A stretch of 12,252 bases of DNA from Bacillota bacterium (GTDB lineage: Bacteria > Bacillota_C > Negativicutes > JAEYSJ01). This document shows positions 1 through 8,147 of this stretch, piece after piece. The notes beneath the pieces are model-generated. The model saw nothing but the letters and a program-made list of their open reading frames with translations. It made no database searches and was not told the DNA's origin. The first letter of the stretch is position 1, and every line of letters starts with the position of its first letter. The stretch spans positions 1 to 12,252 of the forward strand of contig JAEYSJ010000397.1 in assembly GCA_023434855.1 (NCBI GenBank). Direction: 5' to 3'. The position numbers were made by a program, and so were the translations under genes.

Positions 1-349
1 GGGTTACGGTATAGAGAATCCCCCCGCCCTGATTGAGAATTTCCAGATAGCTGAGTCCTTGCAGTTTTAAAGACAATTCCCGCTGACGCCAGCCGGAAAA
101 AACCAGGTGAGTATGAGAATCTACCAGACCGGGAGTCACCAGCGCCCCGCCGGCATTAATGATCTGGGTATCGCTGTCTTGTTTTATTTCCGGCTGGTGG
201 TTACCGACTCCTACCTCGGAAATATAGCCGTCATCTGCTATGACATAAGTATCAGGCACCAGGGAGATTCTGCCCTGTGCCTTGCCTGATCTGGCGGCTT
301 GTCCTTGAGGAGTGGCCAACAGGCCGATATTTTTGATCACTGTTCGCAT
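1..349 (-). CDS. hutI: Imidazolonepropionase, N-terminal part (runs off left edge)
   Basis: This is the third step of histidine breakdown: the enzyme hydrolyses 4-imidazolone-5-propionate to N-formimino-L-glutamate in the cytoplasm. Only the first 116 codons are present, because the frame is still open at base 1. The visible protein begins MRTVIKNIG and has the small N-terminal beta domain of the amidohydrolase superfamily, followed by the metal-binding turn [11 protein letters not shown] (residues 71-81, with the HxH pair H79 and H81) and then the HutI-like stretch FSGWRQREL and [12 protein letters not shown] (residues 100-111). The ATG at 349 is preceded by a GAGGTG ribosome site about 7 bases upstream. 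The start lies 29 bases after the ftcD stop, so the two genes are almost certainly co-transcribed. HxH also occurs in other amidohydrolases, but the flanking residues and the hut neighbours make HutI the clear choice. Confidence 0.93.
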   Translation of the reverse strand, partial: MRTVIKNIGLLATPQGQAARSGKAQGRISLVPDTYVIADDGYISEVGVGNHQPEIKQDSDTQIINAGGALVTPGLVDSHTHLVFSGWRQRELSLKLQGLSYLEILNQGGGILYTVT

Positions 350-378
350 GAATAGCACCTCAGTTCACTACAAACTCA

Positions 379-1281
379 TTATTCCTGCAATAAATAGTTT
401 TCCAGTACTTGTCTCTTCTCATCAAACTCTTCCAGTTGCAGAAAATACTTAGCGGAATCTACCAGAGCATTCATCGGGGTGAGGCCCACGATTTCACTGC
501 CGGTAATGCTGACTCCGTACCGCTGTGCCTCGATTTTCACCAATTCAAAGACCCGGTACAGAGGGGTTTTCTCATAATTGGTCATATTGATGGAAACCTG
601 AGCGATATTCCGGTCTTCCAACATGACACCAATGGCTTTAACCTGCGGCAGCCCGCCACTGCTTTCGCGGATGATCCTGGCAATAGAGCTGGCGATATTC
701 AAATTTGCGGTGTTCAGATTTATATTATAGGCAATTAGCGGCATACGGGCGCCAACTGCTACCACTCCGGCAGTTTTATGGATTTGCCCCTTGCCATAAT
801 CGGGCAGCCATTCAGGTTGTTTAATTTTCTCCGCCATTCCTTCAAACCCGCCGCGGCGAATGGCAGCCAGATTTTTCCGGTGGGGCGCCGATGCCGATTC
901 TTCATAGAGGAAGACTGCCATATTAAGCTCTTCGGCAATTCTTGCAGCAACACGTTTTGATAATTCCACACACTCTGACATTGTAATACCGCTAACTGGC
1001 ACAAAGGGAATTACATCCACCGCTCCCATGCGGGGGTGTTCGCCTTGATGCTTTGTCAGGTCAATCAATTCAACTGCTTTTTGGGCTGATAAAAAGGCTG
1101 CTTCGGCCACTTCATCAGGTGTTCCCATGAAGGTAAAGACACTCCTGTTATGACTGGCATCAGCGGAATAGTCCAGCAGGATGACACCTGGCACAGACTT
1201 AATCACATCAGCCAGAGCAGTAATTGTTTCCACCCTTACACCTTCGCTAAAATTCGGAATGCATTCTACTAATTGAGCCAT
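379..1281 (-). CDS. ftcD: Glutamate formimidoyltransferase (single-domain FtcD)
   Basis: The enzyme moves the formimino group from N-formimino-L-glutamate to tetrahydrofolate, giving glutamate and 5-formimino-THF, in the cytoplasm (EC 2.1.2.5). The 300-residue protein covers only the formiminotransferase part. The N-terminal subdomain begins MAQLVECIPNFSEGV, which is typical of the family. H82 lies in HQGEHPRMGAVDVIPFVP and matches the position of the catalytic histidine known from mammalian FTCD. The C-terminal subdomain includes NINLNTANLNIA and QVSINMTNYEKTPLYRVFE. There is no fused cyclodeaminase domain, so a separate formimino-THF cyclodeaminase must act elsewhere. The ATG at 1281 has an AAAGGAGA ribosome site about 7 bases upstream. 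Upstream lies hutU, 248 bases away across a palindromic element whose edge touches this ribosome site. Downstream is hutI. The route implied here transfers the C1 unit to folate rather than releasing formamide through HutG. Confidence 0.95.
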   Translation of the reverse strand: MAQLVECIPNFSEGVRVETITALADVIKSVPGVILLDYSADASHNRSVFTFMGTPDEVAEAAFLSAQKAVELIDLTKHQGEHPRMGAVDVIPFVPVSGITMSECVELSKRVAARIAEELNMAVFLYEESASAPHRKNLAAIRRGGFEGMAEKIKQPEWLPDYGKGQIHKTAGVVAVGARMPLIAYNINLNTANLNIASSIARIIRESSGGLPQVKAIGVMLEDRNIAQVSINMTNYEKTPLYRVFELVKIEAQRYGVSITGSEIVGLTPMNALVDSAKYFLQLEEFDEKRQVLENYLLQE

Positions 1282-1295
1282 TGCTGTTCTCCTTT

Positions 1296-1493
1296 AGAGG
1301 CTGATTCAAAACGCCCATCTGCGTCGTTGCTTGGGCTTCCGAGGTCCTCAACCGTGCGTTCTCGTAGTCAATGTTCTACCAATAAAATTGCCCGTCTCTG
1401 CGGTTATCTTTAATCAATGTGCGGACAAATTTCGTACGCCTCCGGCCTCGGAAGCCCAACCGCCTAGCATCTGAACATTTTGAACCAGCCTCT
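1296..1493. repeat. Palindromic (MITE/REP-like) element between hutU and ftcD
   Basis: The ends form an imperfect inverted repeat. The left end reads agaggctgattcaaaacg and the right end, reverse-complemented, reads agaggctggttcaaaatg. The match continues inwards, with the block gggcttccgagg present in both arms and only an AT-richer core between them. At about 198 bp with no coding potential, it fits a non-autonomous inverted-repeat element or a large REP-type palindrome. I infer it is a dispersed repeat, but copies elsewhere cannot be seen from here. It fills nearly the whole hutU-ftcD gap, and its edge touches the ftcD ribosome site. A transcript crossing it would fold into a long hairpin that could change readthrough or mRNA stability. 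Confidence 0.8.
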
Positions 1494-1529
1494 CTCATAT
1501 TTAGGTTGCGTGTTTTCTGAAACACGCTT

Positions 1530-3560
1530 TTATAGTTTCTTAAAAGCCTGACTTACTAAATCTTTAATCAGCCCTTCTGCCGGAAGGTATGGCAAAGTAA
1601 TATGTCCTGTTCCTTGATATACTTTGTTAAATTCCATACAGGTTTCAATGGAATGAGGATTGCGCGCCCAGGAGCGTCTGGCCACGCCGCCCATGACATC
1701 CCACAGCATAGCGGTTTCAATAGTATCATCCACCCGCGTACTACCATCAAGCACCAAACCAAAGCCGCCGTTGACGGACTTACCAATACCTACGCCACCG
1801 CCATTATGCAGGGCCACCAGACTCATACCGCGGGCGGCATTGCCGGCAAAGCACTGGGTGGCCATATCGGCCATCACATTGCTGCCGTCTTTAATATTGG
1901 CTGTTTCCCGGAAGGGTGAATCGGTACCGCTGACATCATGGTGATCGCGGCCCAGCATGATTGGACCAATTTCACCATTCCGGACCATTTCGTTAAACTT
2001 CAAAGCAATATTTTTTCGTCCTTCCGCATCCTGATAAAGAATTCTGGCCTTGGTGCCAACGACCAGCTTGTTCTGCTCAGCATCCCGGATCCAGATATAA
2101 TTGTCCCGGTCCTGTCCCCGCCGGTTTGGATCAATACAGTCCATGGCCGCCTGGTCGGTTTTACGGAGATCTTCTTCCCTGCCGCTCAGGCAGACCCACC
2201 GGAAGGGACCATAGCCGTAATCAAACAGTTCCGGACCCATAATATCTTCCACATAGGATGGAAAGATAAAACCTTCCTTTTCGTCCACACCGTTTTTTGA
2301 TATTTCTGTAACACCGGCATCATATACAGCTTTCATGAAAGAATTACCATAGTCGAAGAAATAGGTTCCCCGGTCTGCCAAAGCTTTAATCATGACGAAA
2401 TGTCTTCTTAAGCTTTCGTTGACAAGCTCTCTGAATCTTTCCCGCTCAGTAGCCAATAACCGGGTTCTTTCAGCAAATGTTATACCCTGGGGACAATAGC
2501 CGCCGTCATAGGCTACATGGCAGGAAGTCTGATCTGACAACAGATCAATTTTAATGTTGTTGTTGACGGCATATTCCAAAAGGTCCACAATATTGCCGTG
2601 GTAGGCAATGGAGATGGACTTTTCCTGTTTCATATAGTCAGCAGCTATCTGAAAGGCTTCAGCCATATCGTCGGTGATTTTCCCCACCCAGCCCTGATCA
2701 TATCTTGTCTTAATGCGGGAATAATCAACCTCCGCCACAATTCCCACACCGTTAGCGATTTCAATCGCTTTGGGCTGCGCCCCGCTCATCCCACCCAAAC
2801 CAGAACTTACAAAAAGTGTGCCCCTAAGATCGCCATCGGCGGGTATATGCAGCTTCTGCCTACCGGCAGTAAGCAGTGTGTTGAAAGTGCCGTGGACGAT
2901 GCCCTGGGGTCCAATATACATCCAACCGCCGGCAGTCATTTGTCCATAATTGGCCACACCCATCTGTTCGGCAATCTCCCAGTCATTCTGATTATCAAAC
3001 ATGCCAACCATCAAGGCATTGGTAATAATGACCCGCGGCGCATCCGGTCTGGAGGGAAACAGTCCTAACGGGTGGCCGGACTCAATAACCAAGGTCTGCT
3101 CACGAGTCATGGCCTCCAGATATTTTTTGATCAGCCGGTACTGCAGCCAGTTCTGGCATACCTGTCCCGTTTCCCCATAAGTAACAAGTTCATAGGGATA
3201 GAGGGCGATTTCAAAATCGAGGTTGTTATCAATCATGACTTGAAAGGCTTTGCCTTCTACACAATTTCCCTGATATTCGTCAATGGGTTTGCCATATATC
3301 CTGCCTGGCGGGCGAAAACGGTAGGCGTAAATGCGCCCATAGGTGATAAGTTCATCCAGAAACTCCGGCGCCAGTTCTTTGTGCAATTCTTCCGGCACAT
3401 ATCGCAGAGCATTTTTCAGCGCAATTTCCGTGCGGGTCGGGCTTAGTCTAAACCCCCGGTCAGGCGCCCGCCGGACTTGAGGGAGAAATTCCGGTGCCGG
3501 TGGTAATTCAGCATCCAGTCTTACAGTCATCGCTTGGGATATGTCCATATTAGTGATCAT
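1530..3560 (-). CDS. hutU: Urocanate hydratase (long form)
   Basis: The enzyme converts urocanate to 4-imidazolone-5-propionate, the second step of histidine degradation, using tightly bound NAD+ as an electrophile in the cytoplasm (EC 4.2.1.49). Starting at 3560 the protein has 676 residues and belongs to the long urocanase type rather than the roughly 556-residue type of Pseudomonas and Bacillus. Visible signatures are the glycine-rich NAD-binding segment SGLGGMSGAQPK (residues 253-264), GPFRWVCLSG with C457, and the C-terminal block DHHDVSGTDSP (539-549) followed by a glycine-rich ALHNGGGVGIGK. The frame stays open to an ATG at 3614, but that start lacks a ribosome site and adds residues unlike the family. 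ATGs at 3560 and 3548 follow GGAGG and AAGGA stretches, although their spacing is not ideal. It lies just downstream of the SARP-like regulator and upstream of ftcD. Confidence 0.95.
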   Translation of the reverse strand: MITNMDISQAMTVRLDAELPPAPEFLPQVRRAPDRGFRLSPTRTEIALKNALRYVPEELHKELAPEFLDELITYGRIYAYRFRPPGRIYGKPIDEYQGNCVEGKAFQVMIDNNLDFEIALYPYELVTYGETGQVCQNWLQYRLIKKYLEAMTREQTLVIESGHPLGLFPSRPDAPRVIITNALMVGMFDNQNDWEIAEQMGVANYGQMTAGGWMYIGPQGIVHGTFNTLLTAGRQKLHIPADGDLRGTLFVSSGLGGMSGAQPKAIEIANGVGIVAEVDYSRIKTRYDQGWVGKITDDMAEAFQIAADYMKQEKSISIAYHGNIVDLLEYAVNNNIKIDLLSDQTSCHVAYDGGYCPQGITFAERTRLLATERERFRELVNESLRRHFVMIKALADRGTYFFDYGNSFMKAVYDAGVTEISKNGVDEKEGFIFPSYVEDIMGPELFDYGYGPFRWVCLSGREEDLRKTDQAAMDCIDPNRRGQDRDNYIWIRDAEQNKLVVGTKARILYQDAEGRKNIALKFNEMVRNGEIGPIMLGRDHHDVSGTDSPFRETANIKDGSNVMADMATQCFAGNAARGMSLVALHNGGGVGIGKSVNGGFGLVLDGSTRVDDTIETAMLWDVMGGVARRSWARNPHSIETCMEFNKVYQGTGHITLPYLPAEGLIKDLVSQAFKKL

Positions 3561-3668
3561 CTTTCCTTGCTCAGCCTCCGTCCTTAGTCTCAAAAACAGG
3601 TATGAACTTTTCATTTATATTACCATTTGATCGTCAATAAAACGTCTAAATTTTACTTTTCATCTGTT

Positions 3669-6600
3669 CTAATCCGAATTCAGCAGCCTGCGGGAAATAT
3701 TGTTGAGAATATCGATTTCATAATAATCCTCCAACGCAGCCAGAACTTTCCTTCCCTGACAACAATACTCTTCAATGGGAAGAGTAAGATATTCCTTAAA
3801 CACTTCTTTAATCCGGCCGTCATTTTCCATGCGATATCTGATCTCAGCCTTAGCCCGCAAGACCGTACCCTTTTGCAAGATATCCTTAATTCCGGATAAA
3901 AACTCATCCGCCTTCTTTAGCCGTTCAAGAGCTTCTTCACACCGGCCATCCTGTACCGCCATAAGTGCCAGTATACTGTGAAGTGTTGCATAACCCCACC
4001 GGATTCCTAGCCAATCGTATACATTCTCCGCCTCCAGCAGATAATGCCTCGCTTTTTCGTACTCTCCCATTTCAAAAGCAGCATGACCGGCGTTTGTATA
4101 AAATAATGCGAGCCCTTTAAAAATATTCTTTTCCCGGCAAAGGGCAAGTGCCTGTTCATAATAGGCAATGGCTTCGCTAAAATTCCTATTTAGCCGCCGT
4201 AAATCGCCGATGTAATTAAAAGCGGCCGCAATGCTTAACGTATAGTTAGTGTCGCCGTCTTTCATTCTTTTAAACAGGGAAATGGACCGGCGGTAATATT
4301 TCTCCGCGAGAACATTTTCCCTTTTTAAAGAGCAAGCCACTCCCAGAAACCGCAAACCGGTAGCCATTCTTTCCTTTAAGTTATACTTTTGGGCGGTATG
4401 ATAAATCTTATTGGCGAAATTCTCAATAATTGATACCTTGCTATTACGGATGCCATAATATACAATCTGCTGGTATCCTTTTATTACATACTCATGCTCA
4501 CCCATTTCCGTGGCCAAATCAATCATCCGGTGGATTGTGCGAATCCCTTCCCGGTGCTTATCCTGCCAGATATAGTACCGGCCCAGCATATCCAGATAAG
4601 CAGCTTCCAGTCGGCTAAGCCTGTCCGAATTTCCTTCGGTACTTTTAATGGCGGCAATAATACATTTTATGTCTTGCAAGTATTTCGCCGCCAAGTTCTG
4701 ATCGACAAACAGAATTGTACCATCATCAAAATAATTGTCGCTCATCTGGGGAAACAACTCATGATTTATATAGGAATAACCTTCGGCTAATTTTATTGTA
4801 TATTCTAAAACCTTAAATTTATTGCCGGCATGGGAATAATGATACAATAGTGCGGAGTAAAGAGTTCTGTCCCGAAAATCTTGTTTTAAACCGTTTTCAA
4901 TCATCATGCCGATTTTATCATGCAGCACTTTTCGCCGGGATAAGGATAGCTGTGAATAAATAAAATCCCGGATTATTACATGGGTGAAATTGTAAACCGG
5001 TAGGCCGGACTTTTGATCAAGTGCTTCTACCAGTAAGTTTTTTTCCTGAAGTTCTTCCAGCATTTCCACCAGTTCCAATTCATTTAAGCCACAGAGATGC
5101 GAAACCTGCATAATGTTGATTTCGGCAAAAAATACGGATGAAATACGTAAAATTTTTTGGCCCTTTTCCGAAACGGACGTTAGCCTATCCTGAAGAATGC
5201 TTTGAATCCGCGGTGAAATTTGGTCAATGTCCTGTCCATTCTGAATCAATTTAAAATACTCCGTCAAAAACAACGCATTTCCTTCCGTATGTTGATACAA
5301 AGTGCGCAGCAACTGCGGCGTAATCCTATCGTGGGGCAGCATAAGGGCCGAGAGATCTTCCACCTCCCTGGAAGTGAACCGCTCTACCGGCACCCTCGCC
5401 AGCAATCTGTTTTTTTCAAGTTCAGCCAACCCGGTATTTAATTTTTTCAGATATTCATTTTCATTACGGCAAGTGGCAATAACGAAAAACTTATCGGCAT
5501 AATTGAGCAGCAATTGCTTTACGAGCAGCAGACTGTTGTTATCAATCCACTGGATATCCTCCAATAACATGATTATTTTCTTCGTCCCTGCCACTTTATG
5601 CAGTACCCCGATAATAACTTCTTCCGCCATGTTGCAGTTCAATATATCCGGATTAGTAACCGGCTCAGATGTAGAAAAAATCGCGCTGTCGGCCACCGCC
5701 GGAAAAACACACGATATAACATGGCGCCATAAAACAGGCAGTTTGACATTCTGTATTTCAGGCAAGTAGGCAATTTTGTAAAGAATCCCATTCCAGGGTT
5801 TGAAAGGATAGTTCTCTTCCACCTGGTAACATTGCCCATCAAGGAACACCGTGTTAAAAAAGCTCTCCGCTCGGAATAAATGCCTTACCAAAGTCGTCTT
5901 GCCTACTCCCTGTTCGCCATATACAATTGTCATGCCGGACTTGTTCCCTGTTAGAAACGCCTGAATACTGTTTCTTATACTGCTCAGCTGTTTCTTCCTG
6001 CCGAAGAACACGTCAGTGCAGGAATGTTGTTTACCGGCAAGCAGCGGGTACCCCTCTTTCCTGTGCTGGATCCTGTCATACAGCTTTGTTGTAGCACCAT
6101 CGGGTTTTATCGCCAATTCCCCGGCAAGCTTATTTTTCAGGCGGCTATAGACTTCCACCGCCCGGTTAAATTCTCCCTCTTTTTCATATATTTTCATCAA
6201 AGTGCGGTAAGCACTTTCGTTATATTCATCGACCCGAATTAAATGTATAAGATATTGTTCGGCTTCAGAGATTTGTTTTCGGTTCAACAAAGTAATAATC
6301 ATTTTTTTTAAGCACCGGGCGTACAACTCCTTAATGCGTTCCCGCTGCCCAGCCAGCCATTCCTCAAAAAACCCGGCATCTTTCATGGCAAAACCTTCTA
6401 AAAATTCACCCCTGTAGAGATTGGTAATTTCCTTGCAGTATTCGATTTCATTACTACCTGTCACAACTGTTTCGCCATTGTTCAGGACTTTTTTACCAGT
6501 GTAAAATTTGTCCATATCAAAGTCAACGGCAAATTCCCGGTTAACCGCAACCAGTGTCCGCGAAGGAGTCTGTATGAATTCATCGGTAAACAGTTTTTTC

Positions 6601-6809
6601 AGAAGATATACCGCATTCCTTAGGTTCTTTTTCGCCAGGTCATCATCCATACCGCTCCATAGTAACGCAGCCAATTCATCTCTGGTGGCCTGCCTCTTGA
6701 TAAGTAAGTAATAGAAAAGCCCTTCCAACTTGGCAAAAGGAAATATGACTCTTGTCCCCCGCCAGTTAACCAGCGGTACTCCCAGCAAGGCAACTTCCAG
6801 TTTTTCCAT
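3669..6809 (-). CDS. SARP-like regulator: winged helix, BTAD, AAA-type ATPase and TPR repeats
   Basis: This is a large cytoplasmic signal-integrating transcription factor, 1046 residues from the ATG at 6809. Numbering below is from an in-frame TTG four codons upstream. Residues 6-105 resemble an OmpR-type winged helix. Residues 125-252 match a bacterial transcriptional activation (BTAD) helical repeat domain. An NTPase follows, with Walker A GEQGVGKTT at 302-310 and Walker B IIMLLEDIQW at 416-425, including a DE-like ED pair. The C-terminal 400 or so residues contain TPR-like helical pairs such as FSEAIAYYEQALALC and YEKARHYLLEAENVY. This order is that of SARP/MalT-like (STAND class) activators, in which ATP and a ligand or partner drive assembly. 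The ATG is preceded by GGTGAT. It stops 108 bases before the hutU start and points the same way, so I infer it regulates the hut genes. The ligand is unknown. Confidence 0.88.
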   Translation of the reverse strand: MEKLEVALLGVPLVNWRGTRVIFPFAKLEGLFYYLLIKRQATRDELAALLWSGMDDDLAKKNLRNAVYLLKKLFTDEFIQTPSRTLVAVNREFAVDFDMDKFYTGKKVLNNGETVVTGSNEIEYCKEITNLYRGEFLEGFAMKDAGFFEEWLAGQRERIKELYARCLKKMIITLLNRKQISEAEQYLIHLIRVDEYNESAYRTLMKIYEKEGEFNRAVEVYSRLKNKLAGELAIKPDGATTKLYDRIQHRKEGYPLLAGKQHSCTDVFFGRKKQLSSIRNSIQAFLTGNKSGMTIVYGEQGVGKTTLVRHLFRAESFFNTVFLDGQCYQVEENYPFKPWNGILYKIAYLPEIQNVKLPVLWRHVISCVFPAVADSAIFSTSEPVTNPDILNCNMAEEVIIGVLHKVAGTKKIIMLLEDIQWIDNNSLLLVKQLLLNYADKFFVIATCRNENEYLKKLNTGLAELEKNRLLARVPVERFTSREVEDLSALMLPHDRITPQLLRTLYQHTEGNALFLTEYFKLIQNGQDIDQISPRIQSILQDRLTSVSEKGQKILRISSVFFAEINIMQVSHLCGLNELELVEMLEELQEKNLLVEALDQKSGLPVYNFTHVIIRDFIYSQLSLSRRKVLHDKIGMMIENGLKQDFRDRTLYSALLYHYSHAGNKFKVLEYTIKLAEGYSYINHELFPQMSDNYFDDGTILFVDQNLAAKYLQDIKCIIAAIKSTEGNSDRLSRLEAAYLDMLGRYYIWQDKHREGIRTIHRMIDLATEMGEHEYVIKGYQQIVYYGIRNSKVSIIENFANKIYHTAQKYNLKERMATGLRFLGVACSLKRENVLAEKYYRRSISLFKRMKDGDTNYTLSIAAAFNYIGDLRRLNRNFSEAIAYYEQALALCREKNIFKGLALFYTNAGHAAFEMGEYEKARHYLLEAENVYDWLGIRWGYATLHSILALMAVQDGRCEEALERLKKADEFLSGIKDILQKGTVLRAKAEIRYRMENDGRIKEVFKEYLTLPIEEYCCQGRKVLAALEDYYEIDILNNISRRLLNSD

Positions 6810-6901
6810 AATAATCACCAAACCCTGTCCCTAAGTAATCACTTGCCATATATGTTCTCTTTTACCTGGATAATACCTGCAGAACTCTTTAGCCTGACAG
6901 C

Positions 6902-6930
6902 TTGTTCTCTATGCGGACGAAGGTTATAAT
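6902..6930 (+). promoter_or_regulatory. Sigma-A-type promoter for the BusR-like gene
   Basis: TTGTTC (6902-6907) and a perfect TATAAT (6925-6930) are separated by exactly 17 bases. Transcription would start near 6937 and give a leader of about 200 bases that contains the inverted repeat at 6965-7060. A minus-strand promoter for the SARP-like regulator should lie in the same gap, but I found no convincing -35/-10 pair there. Confidence 0.6.
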
Positions 6931-6964
6931 ATAATAAAATCGTTCTAAAACAGGGGATACGGCT

Positions 6965-7060
6965 AACCACAGAGTCACAGAGGACACGGAGTGGTTATTA
7001 TTAATACCCTTATCCCTGCGAGATGAACAGCGAGCCGTTCCCTCTGTGCCCTCTGTGGTT
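6965..7060. repeat. Inverted repeat with CCACAGAG-type arms
   Basis: The left arm (6965-6983) starts aaccacagag. The right arm (7041-7060), reverse-complemented, also starts aaccacagag, and the arms agree over about 19 bases apart from one inserted base. The 57-base centre is non-coding. Arms of the type aaccacagagg/cacagagg are, as far as I know, a common dispersed motif in many bacterial genomes, so this is probably a small non-autonomous repeat. The rest of the 6810-7138 gap holds the promoter at 6902-6930 and nothing else I can identify. Confidence 0.7.
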
Positions 7061-7138
7061 CAAAAAACACAAGCCCAAACTATCTATTAGTTATGTATTC
7101 TGATACGGAAATAAATGATTGCAATTTGGAGGTTGCGC

Positions 7139-7753
7139 ATGAAGCAGGGTGTTTCAATGTATAAGGCCATTGCCTTGGATTTAGCGCAAAGAATTATTAA
7201 CGGCGAATATTCCGAAGGAGCAAAAATTTCAGGCCGGTCAGTTCTCGCCAGTCATTATAATGTTTCCCCCGAAACAATCCGCAAAGGCATTGCCCTGTTA
7301 AAAATCAAGAATGTGGTTTCGGTATCCCAGGGTAAGGAAGTAACGGTAATTTCCGCTGAGAATGCCTATAGTTTTATTGAGCATTATAAGAGTGCCGAAT
7401 CGGTTTATTCCCTCCATCAGGACGTCGAATTGCTTCTCCAGCAGAAACGGGAAATAGACGCCAAATTGGAAGCTCTTCTCATTGATATAATAGACTATTC
7501 GGACAGATTGCGTAATCTCTCACCCTATAACCCGGTTGAGGTTGAAGTGCCGGAAAATGCACAAATCATAGATAGGACAATCGGCGAAATAAAGCTTTGG
7601 CAGCATACGGGAGCCACCATTGTCGCAATCCGGCGCAACACGGAAATGATCATTTCACCCGGCCCCAATGCAAAAATTCGGCCACATGACTGGCTTGTAG
7701 TCGTGGGTGACAGCGAAGTACTTAAACGCACCACCGACTTCGTAAACCGCTGA
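7139..7753 (+). CDS. GntR-type regulator with RCK_C (TrkA-C) domain, BusR-like
   Basis: This is a cytoplasmic one-component transcription regulator of 204 residues. Residues 8-70 form a GntR winged helix (YKAIALDLAQRIINGEYSEG, then SGRSVLASHYNVSPETIRKG as the helix-turn-helix). Residues 88-125 are a charged, leucine-rich helix likely to be a coiled coil. Residues 135-203 are an RCK_C/TrkA-C domain (GATIVAIRRNTEMIISPGP, then DWLVVVGD). This order and length are those of BusR of lactic acid bacteria, which binds c-di-AMP through RCK_C and represses the glycine-betaine transporter busAB. The same ligand is plausible here but not shown, and no transporter gene adjoins it. The ATG at 7139 has GGAGG six bases upstream. 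The frame also opens at 7115, but that ATG has no ribosome site. It is divergent from the SARP-like regulator and followed by its own terminator. Confidence 0.87.
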   Translation: MKQGVSMYKAIALDLAQRIINGEYSEGAKISGRSVLASHYNVSPETIRKGIALLKIKNVVSVSQGKEVTVISAENAYSFIEHYKSAESVYSLHQDVELLLQQKREIDAKLEALLIDIIDYSDRLRNLSPYNPVEVEVPENAQIIDRTIGEIKLWQHTGATIVAIRRNTEMIISPGPNAKIRPHDWLVVVGDSEVLKRTTDFVNR

Positions 7754-7877
7754 TGCCGCCCTTGGGGCACATGGTTTAACCCATCAAACAATGTATTAAG
7801 TTACCTCCACTTGGTAGATGGCTTATTTCATTAGAAAATTTACATAAAAGCCCTGTATAATCTGTATAAAACACACT

Positions 7878-7918
7878 AAATCCAGCAACTGGCTAGCTTG
7901 CAAGATTGCTGGATTTTT
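7878..7918 (+). terminator. Rho-independent terminator after the BusR-like gene
   Basis: The stem aaatccagcaa (7878-7888) pairs with ttgctggattt (7906-7916) across a 17-base loop. The stem's final Ts run into a T-run (five Ts, 7914-7918). It lies 125 bases after the stop codon at 7753, with no other gene between. Confidence 0.8.
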
Positions 7919-8017
7919 GTATTTACAGAATAGCGGTTATCGGCATTATTTTAAGCAGGAAAATTTTCCTAGAATACAGAAATAAGCTTCGAAGCAGCTA
8001 TTTGACTAGGAGGTAAC

Positions 8018-8074
8018 ATGACTAAGTCTGCAATTATTTACTGGTCTTCTTCCTTTTTGCTCAATAATGTTTAG
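8018..8074 (+). pseudogene. 18-codon ORF, possible stub of a flavodoxin gene
   Basis: A near-perfect ribosome site (AGGAGG, four bases before ATG) opens an ORF encoding MTKSAIIYWS plus eight more residues, stopping at TAG 8072-8074. The start resembles the flavodoxin N-terminus, where a short beta strand ending in IIYWS runs into the FMN-binding SGTGNT loop. Here the similarity ends exactly at YWS, and the loop and the rest of the fold are missing. I infer a truncated gene whose start remained after an insertion or deletion. It could instead be a translated leader peptide for the beta-helix gene, which starts 73 bases later. The similarity covers only about seven residues. Confidence 0.35.
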
Positions 8075-8147
8075 CGCGACTGTAACAACAAATGACAATG
8101 ATGAACAATTTACTTTAGCAAAGTCTTGCGAAGCGAGGGAATTACAA

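Noticed and set aside
409..1004. Open frames overlapping ftcD on both strands
   Set aside because: They are shadows of ftcD, which has clear family motifs over its full length.
3561..3614. Longer N-terminus for hutU starting at ATG 3614
   Set aside because: There is no ribosome site before 3614, and the added 18 residues are unlike the usual urocanase start. GGAGG and AAGGA stretches precede the inner ATGs.
3561..3668. Separate promoter for hutU (TTGACG near 3630 on the minus strand)
   Set aside because: No -10 hexamer with 16-18 base spacing could be found, so a local promoter is not supported.
8067..8147. Longer N-terminus for the beta-helix protein
   Set aside because: It would put 27 polar residues before a clear signal peptide and has no good ribosome site, whereas ATG 8148 has GAGGGAA upstream.
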